A stretch of 47,865 bases of DNA, from the NCBI RefSeq assembly GCF_944384695.1, contig NZ_CALWUQ010000005.1:1-47865 (forward strand), written 5' to 3'. Shown here piece after piece: positions 23,631 through 32,364 of the stretch. Origin of the DNA: an uncultured Agathobaculum sp. (GTDB lineage Bacteria; Bacillota; Clostridia; Oscillospirales; Butyricicoccaceae). Position numbers and translations under genes: made by a program. Every line of letters begins with the position of its first letter. The stretch's first letter is position 1. Below the pieces are notes generated by a model. The model saw only the letters and a program-made list of their open reading frames with translations, was not told the origin of the DNA and did no database searches.

Positions 23631-23930
23631 TTATACTCCCATGATTTTCTTGATATCGCCATAGACCTTTTTGCCGTCCATGGTGCCGTAAGCCATCATG
23701 TCGATGACCTCCACCGGCTTGCCTTCCGCCATTTCTGAAATGCGGCCCTTGAGGTAGCGAATCTGCGGCCCGAGCAGGATGATATCCGCCTTGCCGACAT
23801 GCTCACGCGCCTTGATTTCGCTGGCGGCCCATATGGTCATGTCGCAGCCGTCCTCCTTGGCGGCAGCAGCGATTCGGTCGCACAGCATGCCGGTGGACAT
23901 GCCCTGCGAGCAAAGAAGTAATACGTTCAT
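23631..23930 (-). CDS. PTS lactose/cellobiose-type IIB subunit
   Basis: The 99-residue protein has the phosphocysteine Cys7 in MNVLLLCSQGMST and the PTS_IIB fold pattern (IILLGPQIRYLKG). I start it at ATG 23930 because GAGGAGG precedes it; a longer frame upstream would begin inside the promoter region. It phosphorylates the sugar as IIC imports it. It diverges from the RpiR regulator, with 80 nt between the starts. Confidence 0.9.
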   Translation of the reverse strand: MNVLLLCSQGMSTGMLCDRIAAAAKEDGCDMTIWAASEIKAREHVGKADIILLGPQIRYLKGRISEMAEGKPVEVIDMMAYGTMDGKKVYGDIKKIMGV

Positions 23931-23947
23931 AACTGGAATGCCTCCTC

Positions 23948-23977
23948 TTGTGAAAGATGTGAAAAATATGATATACT
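23948..23977 (+). promoter_or_regulatory. Promoter of the RpiR gene
   Basis: TTGTGA (23948-23953), an 18-nt spacer and TATACT (23972-23977). It lies in the 80-nt divergent region shared with the PTS IIB gene. Confidence 0.55.
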
Positions 23978-24010
23978 TACAGAAAAACAAACACGGCGGG
24001 GGGTAGAGCA

Positions 24011-24733
24011 ATGAATCTGATTGATTTATCCAAACGATATTTGCTCAATGAAACCGAACACCGGGTGCTGGAGTGTATTCTCCGTGCCGTGGAGCATGGG
24101 GATGCAAAAATCAACATCCGTGCGGTCGCGCAGCAATCCTTTGTATCGACGACGACCGTGATAAAGCTATCCAAAAAGTTGGGGTATCAAGGCTACAGCG
24201 ATATGATGTATTCGCTGCGCCGCCATTCCGAGGCGGAGCGGGACGCGGCGGCAGGCATTGATTTGACAAGCATTCTGGAAACCGTGGACACGGCTTGCAT
24301 GGAAGCGTTTGCCGACGAGTTGCTGCGGTGTCGGAACCGCTGCATTTTTATTGTGGGTCTGGGCTTTTCCACCATTGCTTCGTCGTATTTTATGCGCCGT
24401 CTGGCGACGCTGGGGATTCTGGCCTATGACGGGGCGCCGGTGGATATGATGCGGGGCGGCAATGAGCCGAGCCTGACCATCATCCTGTCCAAAAGCGGGG
24501 AAACACGCGATTTGGTCGATATTGCCCTGCATGCGCAGACACTGCATCATAAGCTGTATACCATCACCGCGCATCGGGATTCCACGCTTGCGCGGATGAG
24601 CGACAACCGTCTGGTCATCCGTACGGGCGGCTCGGTTGCCTACAACGTGCCGGATTTCTTCATTGGCCGCACGATTATCCTGTTTGAGTACATTCTTTCC
24701 CGGCTGGTGGACCGGCTGCAACGGGAAAACTGA
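24011..24733 (+). CDS. MurR/RpiR family regulator
   Basis: The 240-residue protein has an N-terminal RpiR helix-turn-helix (INIRAVAQQSFVSTTTVIKL, KKLGYQGYSDM) and a C-terminal SIS sugar-phosphate-binding domain (FIVGLGFSTIASSYF, ILSKSGETRDLVDIA). GGGGGG serves as ribosome binding site. RpiR proteins sense phosphosugars. Here the effector is probably the phospho-disaccharide made by the neighbouring PTS, and the targets are the divergent IIB-IIA pair and the GH4-IIC operon downstream. Confidence 0.9.
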   Translation: MNLIDLSKRYLLNETEHRVLECILRAVEHGDAKINIRAVAQQSFVSTTTVIKLSKKLGYQGYSDMMYSLRRHSEAERDAAAGIDLTSILETVDTACMEAFADELLRCRNRCIFIVGLGFSTIASSYFMRRLATLGILAYDGAPVDMMRGGNEPSLTIILSKSGETRDLVDIALHAQTLHHKLYTITAHRDSTLARMSDNRLVIRTGGSVAYNVPDFFIGRTIILFEYILSRLVDRLQREN

Positions 24734-24844
24734 CCGCGCCGCTAAGTGCATTTTAGCATGCTGTGCGGTGGGCTGCAACCGATGCACAGAAAACAGAAAC
24801 ATGTTTTTTATGCAGTTGACAAATTTTTTATTCATCCAAAACGC

Positions 24845-24872
24845 TTGAAAAAACGTCTGTATTCTTTATGCT
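24845..24872 (+). promoter_or_regulatory. Candidate promoter of the GH4-PTS operon
   Basis: TTGAAA (24845-24850), a 16-nt spacer and TATGCT (24867-24872) overlap the left arm of the long inverted repeat at 24848-24907. A TTGACA at 24816-24821 has no good -10 partner. Confidence 0.45.
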
Positions 24873-24907
24873 TAATGTTAAAGAGCAAGAGAATATAGAC
24901 GTTTTTT
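24848..24907 (+). promoter_or_regulatory. Long inverted repeat in the GH4 leader
   Basis: Two 18-nt arms (24848-24865 and 24890-24907) are complementary apart from one G-T wobble, around a 24-nt loop. The right arm ends in TTTTTT, so the RNA of a transcript from further upstream could act as terminator. If the promoter at 24845-24872 is used, the repeat would instead be a DNA operator overlapping it. Confidence 0.6.
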
Positions 24908-24942
24908 GCTGCTCAAAAGAGGATTTAAGGAGGAAATACCGC

Positions 24943-26346
24943 GTGAAACAGTTTTCAATTGTAATTGCGGGCGGGGGAAGTACTTATACACCGGACATGC
25001 TGGAAATGCTGTGTCTGGTGCGGGAACATTTTCCGCTGCGCCGTGTGGTGCTGTACGACATTGACGCCGAACGGCAGGAGCACATCGGCCGCTTTGGCGA
25101 GATTTTGTTCCGGGAATACTATCCGGAGGTGGATTTTTCCTACACCACGGATGCGGAAACCGCTTTTACCGATATTGATTTTGCGCTTGTGCAGATTCGG
25201 CCGGGCGGCTTGAAGATGCGCGAGATGGATGAAAAGATTCCGCTCAAATACGGCGTCATCGGGCAGGAGACTTGCGGCCCCGGCGGTTTTGTTTACGGCA
25301 TGCGCTCGGTGCCGGCGATGATTGAACTGGTGCGCACCATTCGCCGTTATTCGCCGGAGGCGTGGATTCTCAACTATTCCAATCCGGCGGCTATCGTGGC
25401 TGAGGCGACCAAGCGGGTGTTCCCGGATGATTTTCGCCTCATCAACATCTGCGATATGCCGATTTCGATTATGGATATTTTTTGCCCGCTTGCGGGCGGC
25501 CGCAAACGCACGGATATTGAGCCGCGTTACTACGGCCTGAATCATTTCGGCTGGTTTACCGCTATGTATGATAAGAAAACCGGCGAGGATGTCCTCCCGG
25601 AAATTTTGGCCAAGCTCAAGCGCGGCAACTGTGATGAAGAACTGGGCTTTTCGGGCAAGAACGACGATTATTGGAATTTCACCTTCAAGCATCTGGAAAA
25701 GATGGTGCAGGATTATCCGTTTTCACTGCCCAATACGTATATGCAGTACTACCTGTATCCGAACACGATGGTCGCGCATACCGACCCCAACTATACGCGC
25801 GCCAATACAGTCATGGATGGCCGGGAGAAGCGTGTCAAGGCATATTGCGATGAGATTGTTGCATTGGGGACGATTCGCGGCACCAAATTCGATATGGACC
25901 GCAAATACAGCCAAGGTTCGCATAAAAATGCAGATGGTGAGTTTGAGTCGGCAACCATTGCGCACAATGACGCGCATGCAACCTACATTGTCGAGCTGGC
26001 CATGAGCATCGCGTACAATCAGGGTGAGATTTTCCTGCTCATGACCGAAAACAACGGCATTGTGCCCAACCTGTCGGACGGGATGATGTTGGAGGTCGCC
26101 TGCCGCGTGGGCGCGCGCGGGGCGGAGCCGCTGCGCATTGCACCCGCCGGTACGTTTGAAAAGGGCCTGCTCGAAGGCCAGTATGCCTATGAGAAGCTGA
26201 CGGTGGATGCGGCGCTCGAAGGCTCTTATCAGAAGGCGTTGCAGGCGCTGGTGGTCAACCGCACTGTGGTGGATACCGATTTGGCCCGCAAGATTCTGGA
26301 TGAATACATTGCAGTGAACGGGGAGCATTTCCCTGTCCTGAAATAA
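24943..26346 (+). CDS. GH4 6-phospho-alpha-glucosidase-like hydrolase
   Basis: The protein has 467 residues from GTG 24943, chosen because GGAGG stands 9 nt upstream; an ATG 25 codons earlier lies within the leader repeat and has no ribosome binding site. It has the NAD-binding start IVIAGGGSTYTPDM, the GH4 block IGQETCGPGGFVYG, and metal-site residues in NICDMPIS (Cys) and GLNHFGWF (His). GH4 enzymes need NAD and a divalent metal. The QETCGPGG and NHFGWF context resembles the GlvA/AglB maltose-6'-phosphate group more than 6-phospho-beta-glucosidases. It hydrolyses the phospho-disaccharide delivered by the PTS encoded on both sides. Confidence 0.88.
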   Translation: MKQFSIVIAGGGSTYTPDMLEMLCLVREHFPLRRVVLYDIDAERQEHIGRFGEILFREYYPEVDFSYTTDAETAFTDIDFALVQIRPGGLKMREMDEKIPLKYGVIGQETCGPGGFVYGMRSVPAMIELVRTIRRYSPEAWILNYSNPAAIVAEATKRVFPDDFRLINICDMPISIMDIFCPLAGGRKRTDIEPRYYGLNHFGWFTAMYDKKTGEDVLPEILAKLKRGNCDEELGFSGKNDDYWNFTFKHLEKMVQDYPFSLPNTYMQYYLYPNTMVAHTDPNYTRANTVMDGREKRVKAYCDEIVALGTIRGTKFDMDRKYSQGSHKNADGEFESATIAHNDAHATYIVELAMSIAYNQGEIFLLMTENNGIVPNLSDGMMLEVACRVGARGAEPLRIAPAGTFEKGLLEGQYAYEKLTVDAALEGSYQKALQALVVNRTVVDTDLARKILDEYIAVNGEHFPVLK

Positions 26347-26378
26347 AACCAAGGCAGTTGTAACAAGGGGGAAAGAAA

Positions 26379-27677
26379 ATGAACAAAATGACGGAATTTA
26401 TGGAGACACATCTAATGCCGCTGTCGCAGAAGCTGTCCAGCAATAAATATCTGGTCGCATTGCGTGACGGTTTGATGCTGTCCATGCCGCTGCTGATTAT
26501 CGGTTCGATTGCCATTGTCATCGGTGATTTCCCGGTGCAGGCATTCCATGACTTTATGACCTCGCTCGTGGGCGACGTCTGGGGCTCGTGGTGCTGGGAT
26601 ATGGTCAATCCTGCCACGATGGGACTGGTCGCGCTGTTTGCGGTGGTCGGCGTATCACATTCGCTGGCGTCGGAAGAAGGCGTTGAGCCGCTGCCTGCGG
26701 TCGCCATTTCGATTTCGGCCTATTTCCTGCTGCTCCAGCAGATGGAGGAGGGCGGCTATGCCGCGTCCAGCTTTGAGGCAAGCGGCCTGTTTACGGCCAT
26801 GCTGACCGCTCTGCTTGCGACCAAGCTGTATGCAGTGCTGCTCAAGAAAAACCTCAAAATCAAAATGCCGGAATCCGTGCCGAGCTTTGTCTCGCGTCAG
26901 TTTGAGGCGCTCATCCCGGCGACTATCATTGTGATTCTGTTCCTTGCTATCCGTCTGGTGTTTGCGGCAACGCCGTTCGGCACGGTGACCAATTTCATTG
27001 TCACGATGATTCAGATGCCGCTGACCAACATCGGCACGACGCTCATCGGCACGCTGTTCATCACCATTCTCAATTCGATTCTGTGGTTTTTCGGCATCCA
27101 CGGCACGGCGGTTATCGACTCGTTTATGGGGCCGCTGTGGTATGCGGCACGCTTTGCCAATCTGGATACCTTTGAGGCTTCTGCGACGGCAGTGCGTCAG
27201 TTTGTCGTAACGCAGGATTTTGCCAACCACATCATTTTCCTCGGCGGCACGGGCAATACGGTCTCGCTGGCGGCAATTATGGCATTCCGCTGCCGCTCCA
27301 AGCGCATCAAGTCGCTCGGCAAGCTCGGCTTGCTGCCCGGCATCTTCAACGTCAACGAGCCTATCATCTTCGGTCTGCCGATGGTGCTCAACCCGATGAT
27401 GGCGATTCCGTTCTTCATTGTCCCACCGGTTACGGTGCTGATTTCGTTCTGCGCGATGTACTTCGGCCTTGTGCCGTACCCGACGGGCGTGACTGTTCCG
27501 TGGACGCTGCCCGCGCCCTTTGGCGGCTGGATGATGTGCAACGATTGGCGCGGCGGCGTGCTGCAATTGGTGGTGCTCGTCATTGGCGGACTGATTTATT
27601 ATCCGTTTATTACAGCGCTGGATAAGCAATATATGGAGGAAGAACAGGCGGTTCCGGCGGAGACCGCAGCGGAATAA
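26379..27677 (+). CDS. PTS cellobiose-type IIC subunit
   Basis: This 432-residue membrane protein carries EIIC features: LRDGLMLSMPLLIIGSI near the start, SEEGVEPLPAV, and the substrate-site sequence GIFNVNEPIIFGLPMVLNP. It imports the sugar coupled to phosphorylation by the IIB at 23631. The gene follows the GH4 hydrolase by 32 nt with GGGGGAAAG as ribosome binding site. No IIA or IIB domain is fused, so it depends on the divergent IIB-IIA pair. Confidence 0.92.
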   Translation: MNKMTEFMETHLMPLSQKLSSNKYLVALRDGLMLSMPLLIIGSIAIVIGDFPVQAFHDFMTSLVGDVWGSWCWDMVNPATMGLVALFAVVGVSHSLASEEGVEPLPAVAISISAYFLLLQQMEEGGYAASSFEASGLFTAMLTALLATKLYAVLLKKNLKIKMPESVPSFVSRQFEALIPATIIVILFLAIRLVFAATPFGTVTNFIVTMIQMPLTNIGTTLIGTLFITILNSILWFFGIHGTAVIDSFMGPLWYAARFANLDTFEASATAVRQFVVTQDFANHIIFLGGTGNTVSLAAIMAFRCRSKRIKSLGKLGLLPGIFNVNEPIIFGLPMVLNPMMAIPFFIVPPVTVLISFCAMYFGLVPYPTGVTVPWTLPAPFGGWMMCNDWRGGVLQLVVLVIGGLIYYPFITALDKQYMEEEQAVPAETAAE

Positions 27678-27706
27678 CAGAGGTCAGAATACAGTATGCA
27701 GGTCAT

Positions 27707-28336
27707 GTGTACCGGTCAGCCAGATGGAGTGGATTGGATTTGCAGAGAGAAAAAGCGAGGAAGGGTACAGGCGTCAGCTCGCTGCGCCGTCTGGCGGCGT
27801 ATGTGGTGGACTGGTATCTGGCGACGATGGTGTGCGGCGCGCCGCTTCTGCTGGTCAATGCCATGCGTACGGGTGAGCAGACGCTGGATACATCGCTGCC
27901 GCCCGATGGCGCAGGCTGGCTGTGGGGTGCGGTAGCAATTGCACTGGGCGTGCTGTATTACTGGCTGATACCGTTGGTGTGGAACGGTCAGACGCCTGCC
28001 AAGCGCCTGCTGCGGCTGAAAATCGTGCGGGCAGATAACGGAAAGTCGGCCTCTGCGGGCAAGCTGCTGCTGCGGCAGGCCGTCGGATTGCTTTTGCTGG
28101 AAGGCGCGGTTGCTTTTCCAAGCCAGCTGCTGCGCGAGCTGCTGGCCCGCGCGGCGGGCGACGGCGTTGCGGATGCGGTGCGTATCGGCATGGTGGCAAT
28201 CACGATTGCATCCGTGCTGCTGGGCGTGTATACACCGGGCAGGCGTATGCTGCATGACCGGATTTCAGGTACTTGTGAGGTGCTTTTGCCGGAACAGTCT
28301 GCGGCTTGCAAACAAAATTCCAGCAGCAAAGCATAG
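27707..28336 (+). CDS. RDD family membrane protein
   Basis: The protein is about 209 residues. It shows the RDD domain start LRRLAAYVVDWYLATMV (Arg and Asp), a second helix, WNGQTPAKRLLRLKIV and the late PGRRMLHDRISGT. It has three or four membrane helices. RDD proteins include proposed ion antiporters; its function here is unknown. The start is uncertain: GTG 27707 or a TTG near 27734-27740, of which the latter has GGAGTG close by. It is the last gene of the GH4-PTS run, 30 nt after IIC. Confidence 0.75.
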   Translation: MYRSARWSGLDLQREKARKGTGVSSLRRLAAYVVDWYLATMVCGAPLLLVNAMRTGEQTLDTSLPPDGAGWLWGAVAIALGVLYYWLIPLVWNGQTPAKRLLRLKIVRADNGKSASAGKLLLRQAVGLLLLEGAVAFPSQLLRELLARAAGDGVADAVRIGMVAITIASVLLGVYTPGRRMLHDRISGTCEVLLPEQSAACKQNSSSKA

Positions 28337-28341
28337 GTCGG

Positions 28342-28380
28342 AACGGGTCGGCGTCAATCGGGACGCCGGCCCGTTTTTTG
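28342..28380 (+). terminator. Terminator of the GH4-PTS-RDD run
   Basis: AACGGGTCGGCGTC (28342-28355) pairs with GACGCCGGCCCGTT (28362-28375) with one mismatch, followed by TTTTT. Confidence 0.88.
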
Positions 28381-28473
28381 TGTAGGCTGACGTAAAATTC
28401 ACAGTCTATTCAATTATTTCGGCGTCTGCGTGTTATACTGAAACCAAAGCCAACCGGAAAGAGGGAAGCGGCA

Positions 28474-30057
28474 ATGAAAATGCTGTATTACGGCGGCACA
28501 ATTCATACGATGGAAGAGGAGGGGAAGGTCGAAGCGCTGCTGGTGGAAAACGGCGTGATTGCGGCGGCAGGTCCGTATGAACGACTGCATGCGCGGGCAA
28601 AAGACGCTGCCCAGATTGATTTGGACGGCCGTGTGCTGCTGCCTGCTTTTCTGGATGCACACAGCCATTTTTCCGGTGCGGCCTATGCGATGCTGCAAGC
28701 GCCGCTTGGCGAGACGGTGAATTTTGCGGAAATCGAGGATACGCTGGCACGGTTCATTGCGGACAATCATGTGCCGGATGGACAGTGGGTGGTCGGCAAG
28801 GTCTATGACCAGAATGCGCTTGCCGAGCAGCGGCATCCGACGCGCGCGGTGCTTGACCGCGTATCCACGCGCCACCCCATCATGCTGGTGCATCAATCTG
28901 GTCATATGGGCGTGTTCAATACGCTGGCGCTGGAACTGCTCGGCGTAACGCCGCAAACGCCTGCGCCGGAAGGCGGTGCGATTGGCGTGGAAAACGGCCA
29001 GTTGACCGGCTACATGGAGGAAAATGCTTTTTTGCAGTACCAACAGAAGGTGCCAGAACCCGACCTTGCAGATTTGCTGGACGCCTGCCGGCGCGCGCAG
29101 CAGCTTTATGCTTCGTACGGCATCGCTACCGTACAGGAGGGCATGATGCCGGAAAGTCTGGTTGGGCTGTATCAGGCGCTGCTGGCGCACCGGCTGCTCG
29201 AACTGGATGTGGTGGCCTATCCGGGTGTGGATGTGTTGGATGAAATCTGCGATGCGTTTCCCGAAGCGGTGCGGCGGTATGACGGGCATTTCAAGCTGGG
29301 CGGCTGCAAGATGTTTCTGGATGGTTCGCCGCAGGGCCGCACCGCATGGCTGCGCGCGCCATACATGGACGCGCCGGGCGGTTATCGCGGCTATCCAACC
29401 ATGACAGACGAGGCGCTGCGGCAGGCGCTCACGACAGCGTACCGCAGCGGGATGCAGCCGCTGGCGCATTGCAACGGGGATGCTGCTGCGGCGCAGTATC
29501 TGTCCGCCGTGGCGGAGATGGAGCGGGCGCGTTCGGATTTTCGTGAGCTGCGGCCGGTCATGATTCATGCGCAGCTGCTTGCACCCGACCAGATGGAGGA
29601 GGTCGCTCGGCTGGGCATTATCCCGTCGTTTTTCATTGCGCATATCCATCAGTGGGGCGATGTGCACATCCGCAATTTCGGAATCGAGCGAGCAGCGCAC
29701 ATCAGCGCGGCGGGGTCCGCACGCTCGCACGGCATTCCCTTCACTTTCCATCAGGATACCCCCGTCCTGCCGCCCGACATGCTGCACACCGTTTGGTGCG
29801 CAGTCAATCGCGTGACCAAAGACGGCGTGACGCTCGGCGCGGATGAGCGCATTTCGGTCATGGACGCGCTGCGTGCGGTGACAGTGAACGCCGCGCGGCA
29901 ATATTTTGAGGAAGCGCGCAAAGGCTCGCTGCGGCCGGGCAAAACAGCCGATTTAGTGCTGCTCGACGCCGACCCGCTTGCCGTGCCGCCCGACCGGCTG
30001 CGGGATATTCGCGTGCTGGAAACGGTCAAGGCGGGCGAGACCATCTTCCGCGCATGA
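28474..30057 (+). CDS. YtcJ-like amidohydrolase (amidohydrolase 3 family)
   Basis: The 527-residue protein has the composite beta-domain start YYGGTIHTMEEEGKVEALLV, the metal motif LPAFLDAHSHFSG (HxH), a later AHCNGDAAAAQ, and the closing GSLRPGKTADLVLLDADP typical of the family. It fits COG1574 metal-dependent hydrolases that act on C-N bonds of amides or cyclic amides. No substrate can be assigned. It appears to be a single-gene unit: a terminator precedes it and DUF4317 has its own promoter. GGAAAGAGGGAAG provides the ribosome binding site. Confidence 0.87.
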   Translation: MKMLYYGGTIHTMEEEGKVEALLVENGVIAAAGPYERLHARAKDAAQIDLDGRVLLPAFLDAHSHFSGAAYAMLQAPLGETVNFAEIEDTLARFIADNHVPDGQWVVGKVYDQNALAEQRHPTRAVLDRVSTRHPIMLVHQSGHMGVFNTLALELLGVTPQTPAPEGGAIGVENGQLTGYMEENAFLQYQQKVPEPDLADLLDACRRAQQLYASYGIATVQEGMMPESLVGLYQALLAHRLLELDVVAYPGVDVLDEICDAFPEAVRRYDGHFKLGGCKMFLDGSPQGRTAWLRAPYMDAPGGYRGYPTMTDEALRQALTTAYRSGMQPLAHCNGDAAAAQYLSAVAEMERARSDFRELRPVMIHAQLLAPDQMEEVARLGIIPSFFIAHIHQWGDVHIRNFGIERAAHISAAGSARSHGIPFTFHQDTPVLPPDMLHTVWCAVNRVTKDGVTLGADERISVMDALRAVTVNAARQYFEEARKGSLRPGKTADLVLLDADPLAVPPDRLRDIRVLETVKAGETIFRA

Positions 30058-30078
30058 GCGGGACGCGGCAAAAATCGC

Positions 30079-30108
30079 TTGCGTTCCGCATGCGCGATGC
30101 CGTATACT
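30079..30108 (+). promoter_or_regulatory. Promoter of the DUF4317 gene
   Basis: TTGCGT (30079-30084), an 18-nt spacer and TATACT (30103-30108) lie 51 nt before the start codon. Confidence 0.6.
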
Positions 30109-30159
30109 AAGACGGAAGAACACCGGCCCCGACGGGGCGCAGAACAGGAGAGAAGCAAC

Positions 30160-31410
30160 ATGAATATCACCAAGGGCGATGTGCTCGAGCTGCGCCGCCG
30201 CCTGAAAAAGACTGAATGCACCTTCGGCCGCATGTGCGGCTGCTATGTCAACAGCGGCAAACAGGTGGTGCTCAAATTCAGAGAATCCTTTTCCGAGCTG
30301 GAAGAGGACGAGTTTTATAAATATCTGGAAATTGCCAAGAAAACGCTGTCCGGTACGCTGGGCAGCAATCTGCTCGAACTGGAGTTCGAGCGCAGCGAAC
30401 CGGCCGCGGAGCATCAGAAGTATCTGCTCGCGCTCAAGGAGAGCAAGCTGGCGGGCGAAGAACTGCTCGACCGCCTGTACGAGCAGATTATCGAGCAGTA
30501 CGCCTATCCGGGCAACTATTTAATTCTGGTCTATCACGATATTTACGATGTGCCGTCCAAGGCGACCTCGGGGGAGGAGCAGGACGAATCCGAGGAGATT
30601 TACGAGTACATACTCTGCGCTATTTGTCCGGTGGAGCTTTCCAAGCCCGCGCTGGGCTATCGCGAGGATGAAAACCGCATCGGCGCGCGCGTGCGCGATT
30701 GGGTGGTCGGCCTGCCTGATTTGGGCTTTGTTTATCCGGCGTTTGCAAACCGCGGCAGCGATGTCAATGCCGTGATGTACTATGTCAAAACCGGCAAAAG
30801 CTCTCACCCGGAGCTGGTCGAGCAGGTGCTCGGCTGTGTGCCGCAGCGCACGGCGGCCGAGGACAAACAGGCGTTCCGCAGCGTGGTGCTGGATGCGTTC
30901 GGGGAGGACGAGGAGCAGGCGGACGCCGCCTTTTTTCAGATTCAGAAAACCATCAGCGGCATGGTGGCTGAGCGGGAAGAGGACGAGTCCCTGCCGCCGG
31001 TCAGCCTGACGGCGGAAACGCTGTCCGGTCTTGCCACCGAGGCGGAGGTGCCGGAAAAGGTGCGCGAGCAGATAGAAAAGAGTTATGCGCACGTGTTTGG
31101 CGATACGCCGCCCGTGGCGGATAATGTGCTGGATAACAAGCTGGTCGAGGAAGGCACCGCCCGTGCGCATACAGCGGCGCTGGAGCAGAAAGTGGCGGTT
31201 TTGCAGCAGGAGCTGGCAGCGCAGGCGGCCCAGCGCGCCGATGCGGATGACGACGCGCCGTGGCATGAGGATACGGAGATTGAGCTGCATGTGCCGCAGG
31301 AGCGGGCAAGCCGTATCCGTGCGGACGTGGTGGACGGGCAGAAGTGTCTGCTCATTCCGCTTGAGGAAGGCGAGCACGCGCGCATCAATGGTGTGGAGCA
31401 GCCGCTGTAA
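30160..31410 (+). CDS. DUF4317 family protein
   Basis: The 416-residue soluble, acidic protein starts at ATG 30160 behind CAGGAGAG. Opening MNITKGDVLELRRRLKK, then CTFGRMCGCYVN and GNYLILVYHDIYDVP, match DUF4317, a family common in Clostridia with no known function. A C-terminal coiled-coil stretch (TAALEQKVAVLQQELAA) precedes a small closing segment. It is monocistronic, with its own promoter and terminator. Confidence 0.85.
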   Translation: MNITKGDVLELRRRLKKTECTFGRMCGCYVNSGKQVVLKFRESFSELEEDEFYKYLEIAKKTLSGTLGSNLLELEFERSEPAAEHQKYLLALKESKLAGEELLDRLYEQIIEQYAYPGNYLILVYHDIYDVPSKATSGEEQDESEEIYEYILCAICPVELSKPALGYREDENRIGARVRDWVVGLPDLGFVYPAFANRGSDVNAVMYYVKTGKSSHPELVEQVLGCVPQRTAAEDKQAFRSVVLDAFGEDEEQADAAFFQIQKTISGMVAEREEDESLPPVSLTAETLSGLATEAEVPEKVREQIEKSYAHVFGDTPPVADNVLDNKLVEEGTARAHTAALEQKVAVLQQELAAQAAQRADADDDAPWHEDTEIELHVPQERASRIRADVVDGQKCLLIPLEEGEHARINGVEQPL

Positions 31411-31428
31411 ATCTCCCAAAATGCACAG

Positions 31429-31456
31429 AGGACGGGGCGAAGACCCCGTCCTTTTG
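31429..31456 (+). terminator. Terminator of the DUF4317 gene
   Basis: AGGACGGGG (31429-31437) pairs with CCCCGTCCT (31444-31452), then TTTGC. Confidence 0.85.
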
Positions 31457-31506
31457 CATATAAATGGGGAAAGATGCCCTGTTTCGCGTTTTTTGACCGG
31501 ATATCA

Positions 31507-31536
31507 TTGAATGTGGTGGGGAAAGTGTGCTATAAT
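31507..31536 (+). promoter_or_regulatory. Promoter of rlmB
   Basis: TTGAAT (31507-31512), an 18-nt spacer and TATAAT (31531-31536) lie 33 nt before the start codon. Confidence 0.7.
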
Positions 31537-31569
31537 GCCAATATCTAAGGTTTTTTGGAGCGTAGGAAT

Positions 31570-32343
31570 ATGGCTTATGAAAAAAACAGACGCCGTCCCC
31601 CGCGGGAGGACGACGGCACACTGATGGAAGGCCGCAATGCGGTGTTGGAAACCCTGCGCGCAGGGCGCGCAGTGGACAAAGTCTTTGTGGCCGAGGGTGC
31701 ACGCATCGGTGACGTGGCGGCGGAAGCGCGCCGGCATGGGGTCCCGGTGGTCACCTGCGACCGACGCAAGCTCGACCATATGAGTCCGACGGGCAACCAT
31801 CAGGGTGTGATTGCGCAGACGGCGGCGCAGGAATATGTTTCGCTCGACGACATTTTCCGCGTCGCGGAGGAGTGCGGCGAGGTGCCGCTCATTGTGGTGT
31901 GCGACGGCATTGAGGACCCGCACAATCTGGGCGCAATCATCCGCTCAGCGGAAACGGCGGGCGCGCATGGCGTGGTGATTCCAAAGCGGCGCGCGGTCGG
32001 CCTGACGGCAGCGGTGGCGCGTGCGGCAGCGGGCGCGCTGGCCTATGTGGGCGTGCATAAGGCGAACAATCTTGCCGCGACGCTCGACGAGATGAAAGAA
32101 CGCGGCGTATGGCTGTTTGGCGCGGAGGCCGATGGCACGGTGGGGCTGTACGAGGCCGCGTTTGACAGGCCCACGGCAATTGTTATCGGCTCGGAAGGAC
32201 AGGGCCTGAGCCGCCTGACACGGGACAAATGCGACTATATCGTTAGCATCCCGATGCGGGGCCGGGTCAATTCACTGAATGCATCCAATGCGGCGGCGGT
32301 ATTGCTGTTTGAAGCAGTGCGGCGCCGTACGCAAGCCGATTAA
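31570..32343 (+). CDS. rlmB: 23S rRNA 2'-O-methyltransferase, TrmH/RlmB family
   Basis: This 257-residue SpoU-family methyltransferase has an N-terminal substrate-binding domain (LMEGRNAVLETLRAG) and a C-terminal knotted domain with the three family motifs: DGIEDPHNLGAIIRSAE, AIVIGSEGQGLSRL and IPMRGRVNSLNASNAAAV. It methylates a ribose in 23S rRNA, typically G2251 (E. coli numbering), using SAM. ATG 31570 follows TTGGAG and TAGGAA. The next gene begins 21 nt after the stop. A tRNA target cannot be excluded. Confidence 0.87.
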   Translation: MAYEKNRRRPPREDDGTLMEGRNAVLETLRAGRAVDKVFVAEGARIGDVAAEARRHGVPVVTCDRRKLDHMSPTGNHQGVIAQTAAQEYVSLDDIFRVAEECGEVPLIVVCDGIEDPHNLGAIIRSAETAGAHGVVIPKRRAVGLTAAVARAAAGALAYVGVHKANNLAATLDEMKERGVWLFGAEADGTVGLYEAAFDRPTAIVIGSEGQGLSRLTRDKCDYIVSIPMRGRVNSLNASNAAAVLLFEAVRRRTQAD

Positions 32344-32364
32344 AGGAGGCTAACAGATAAGGAT

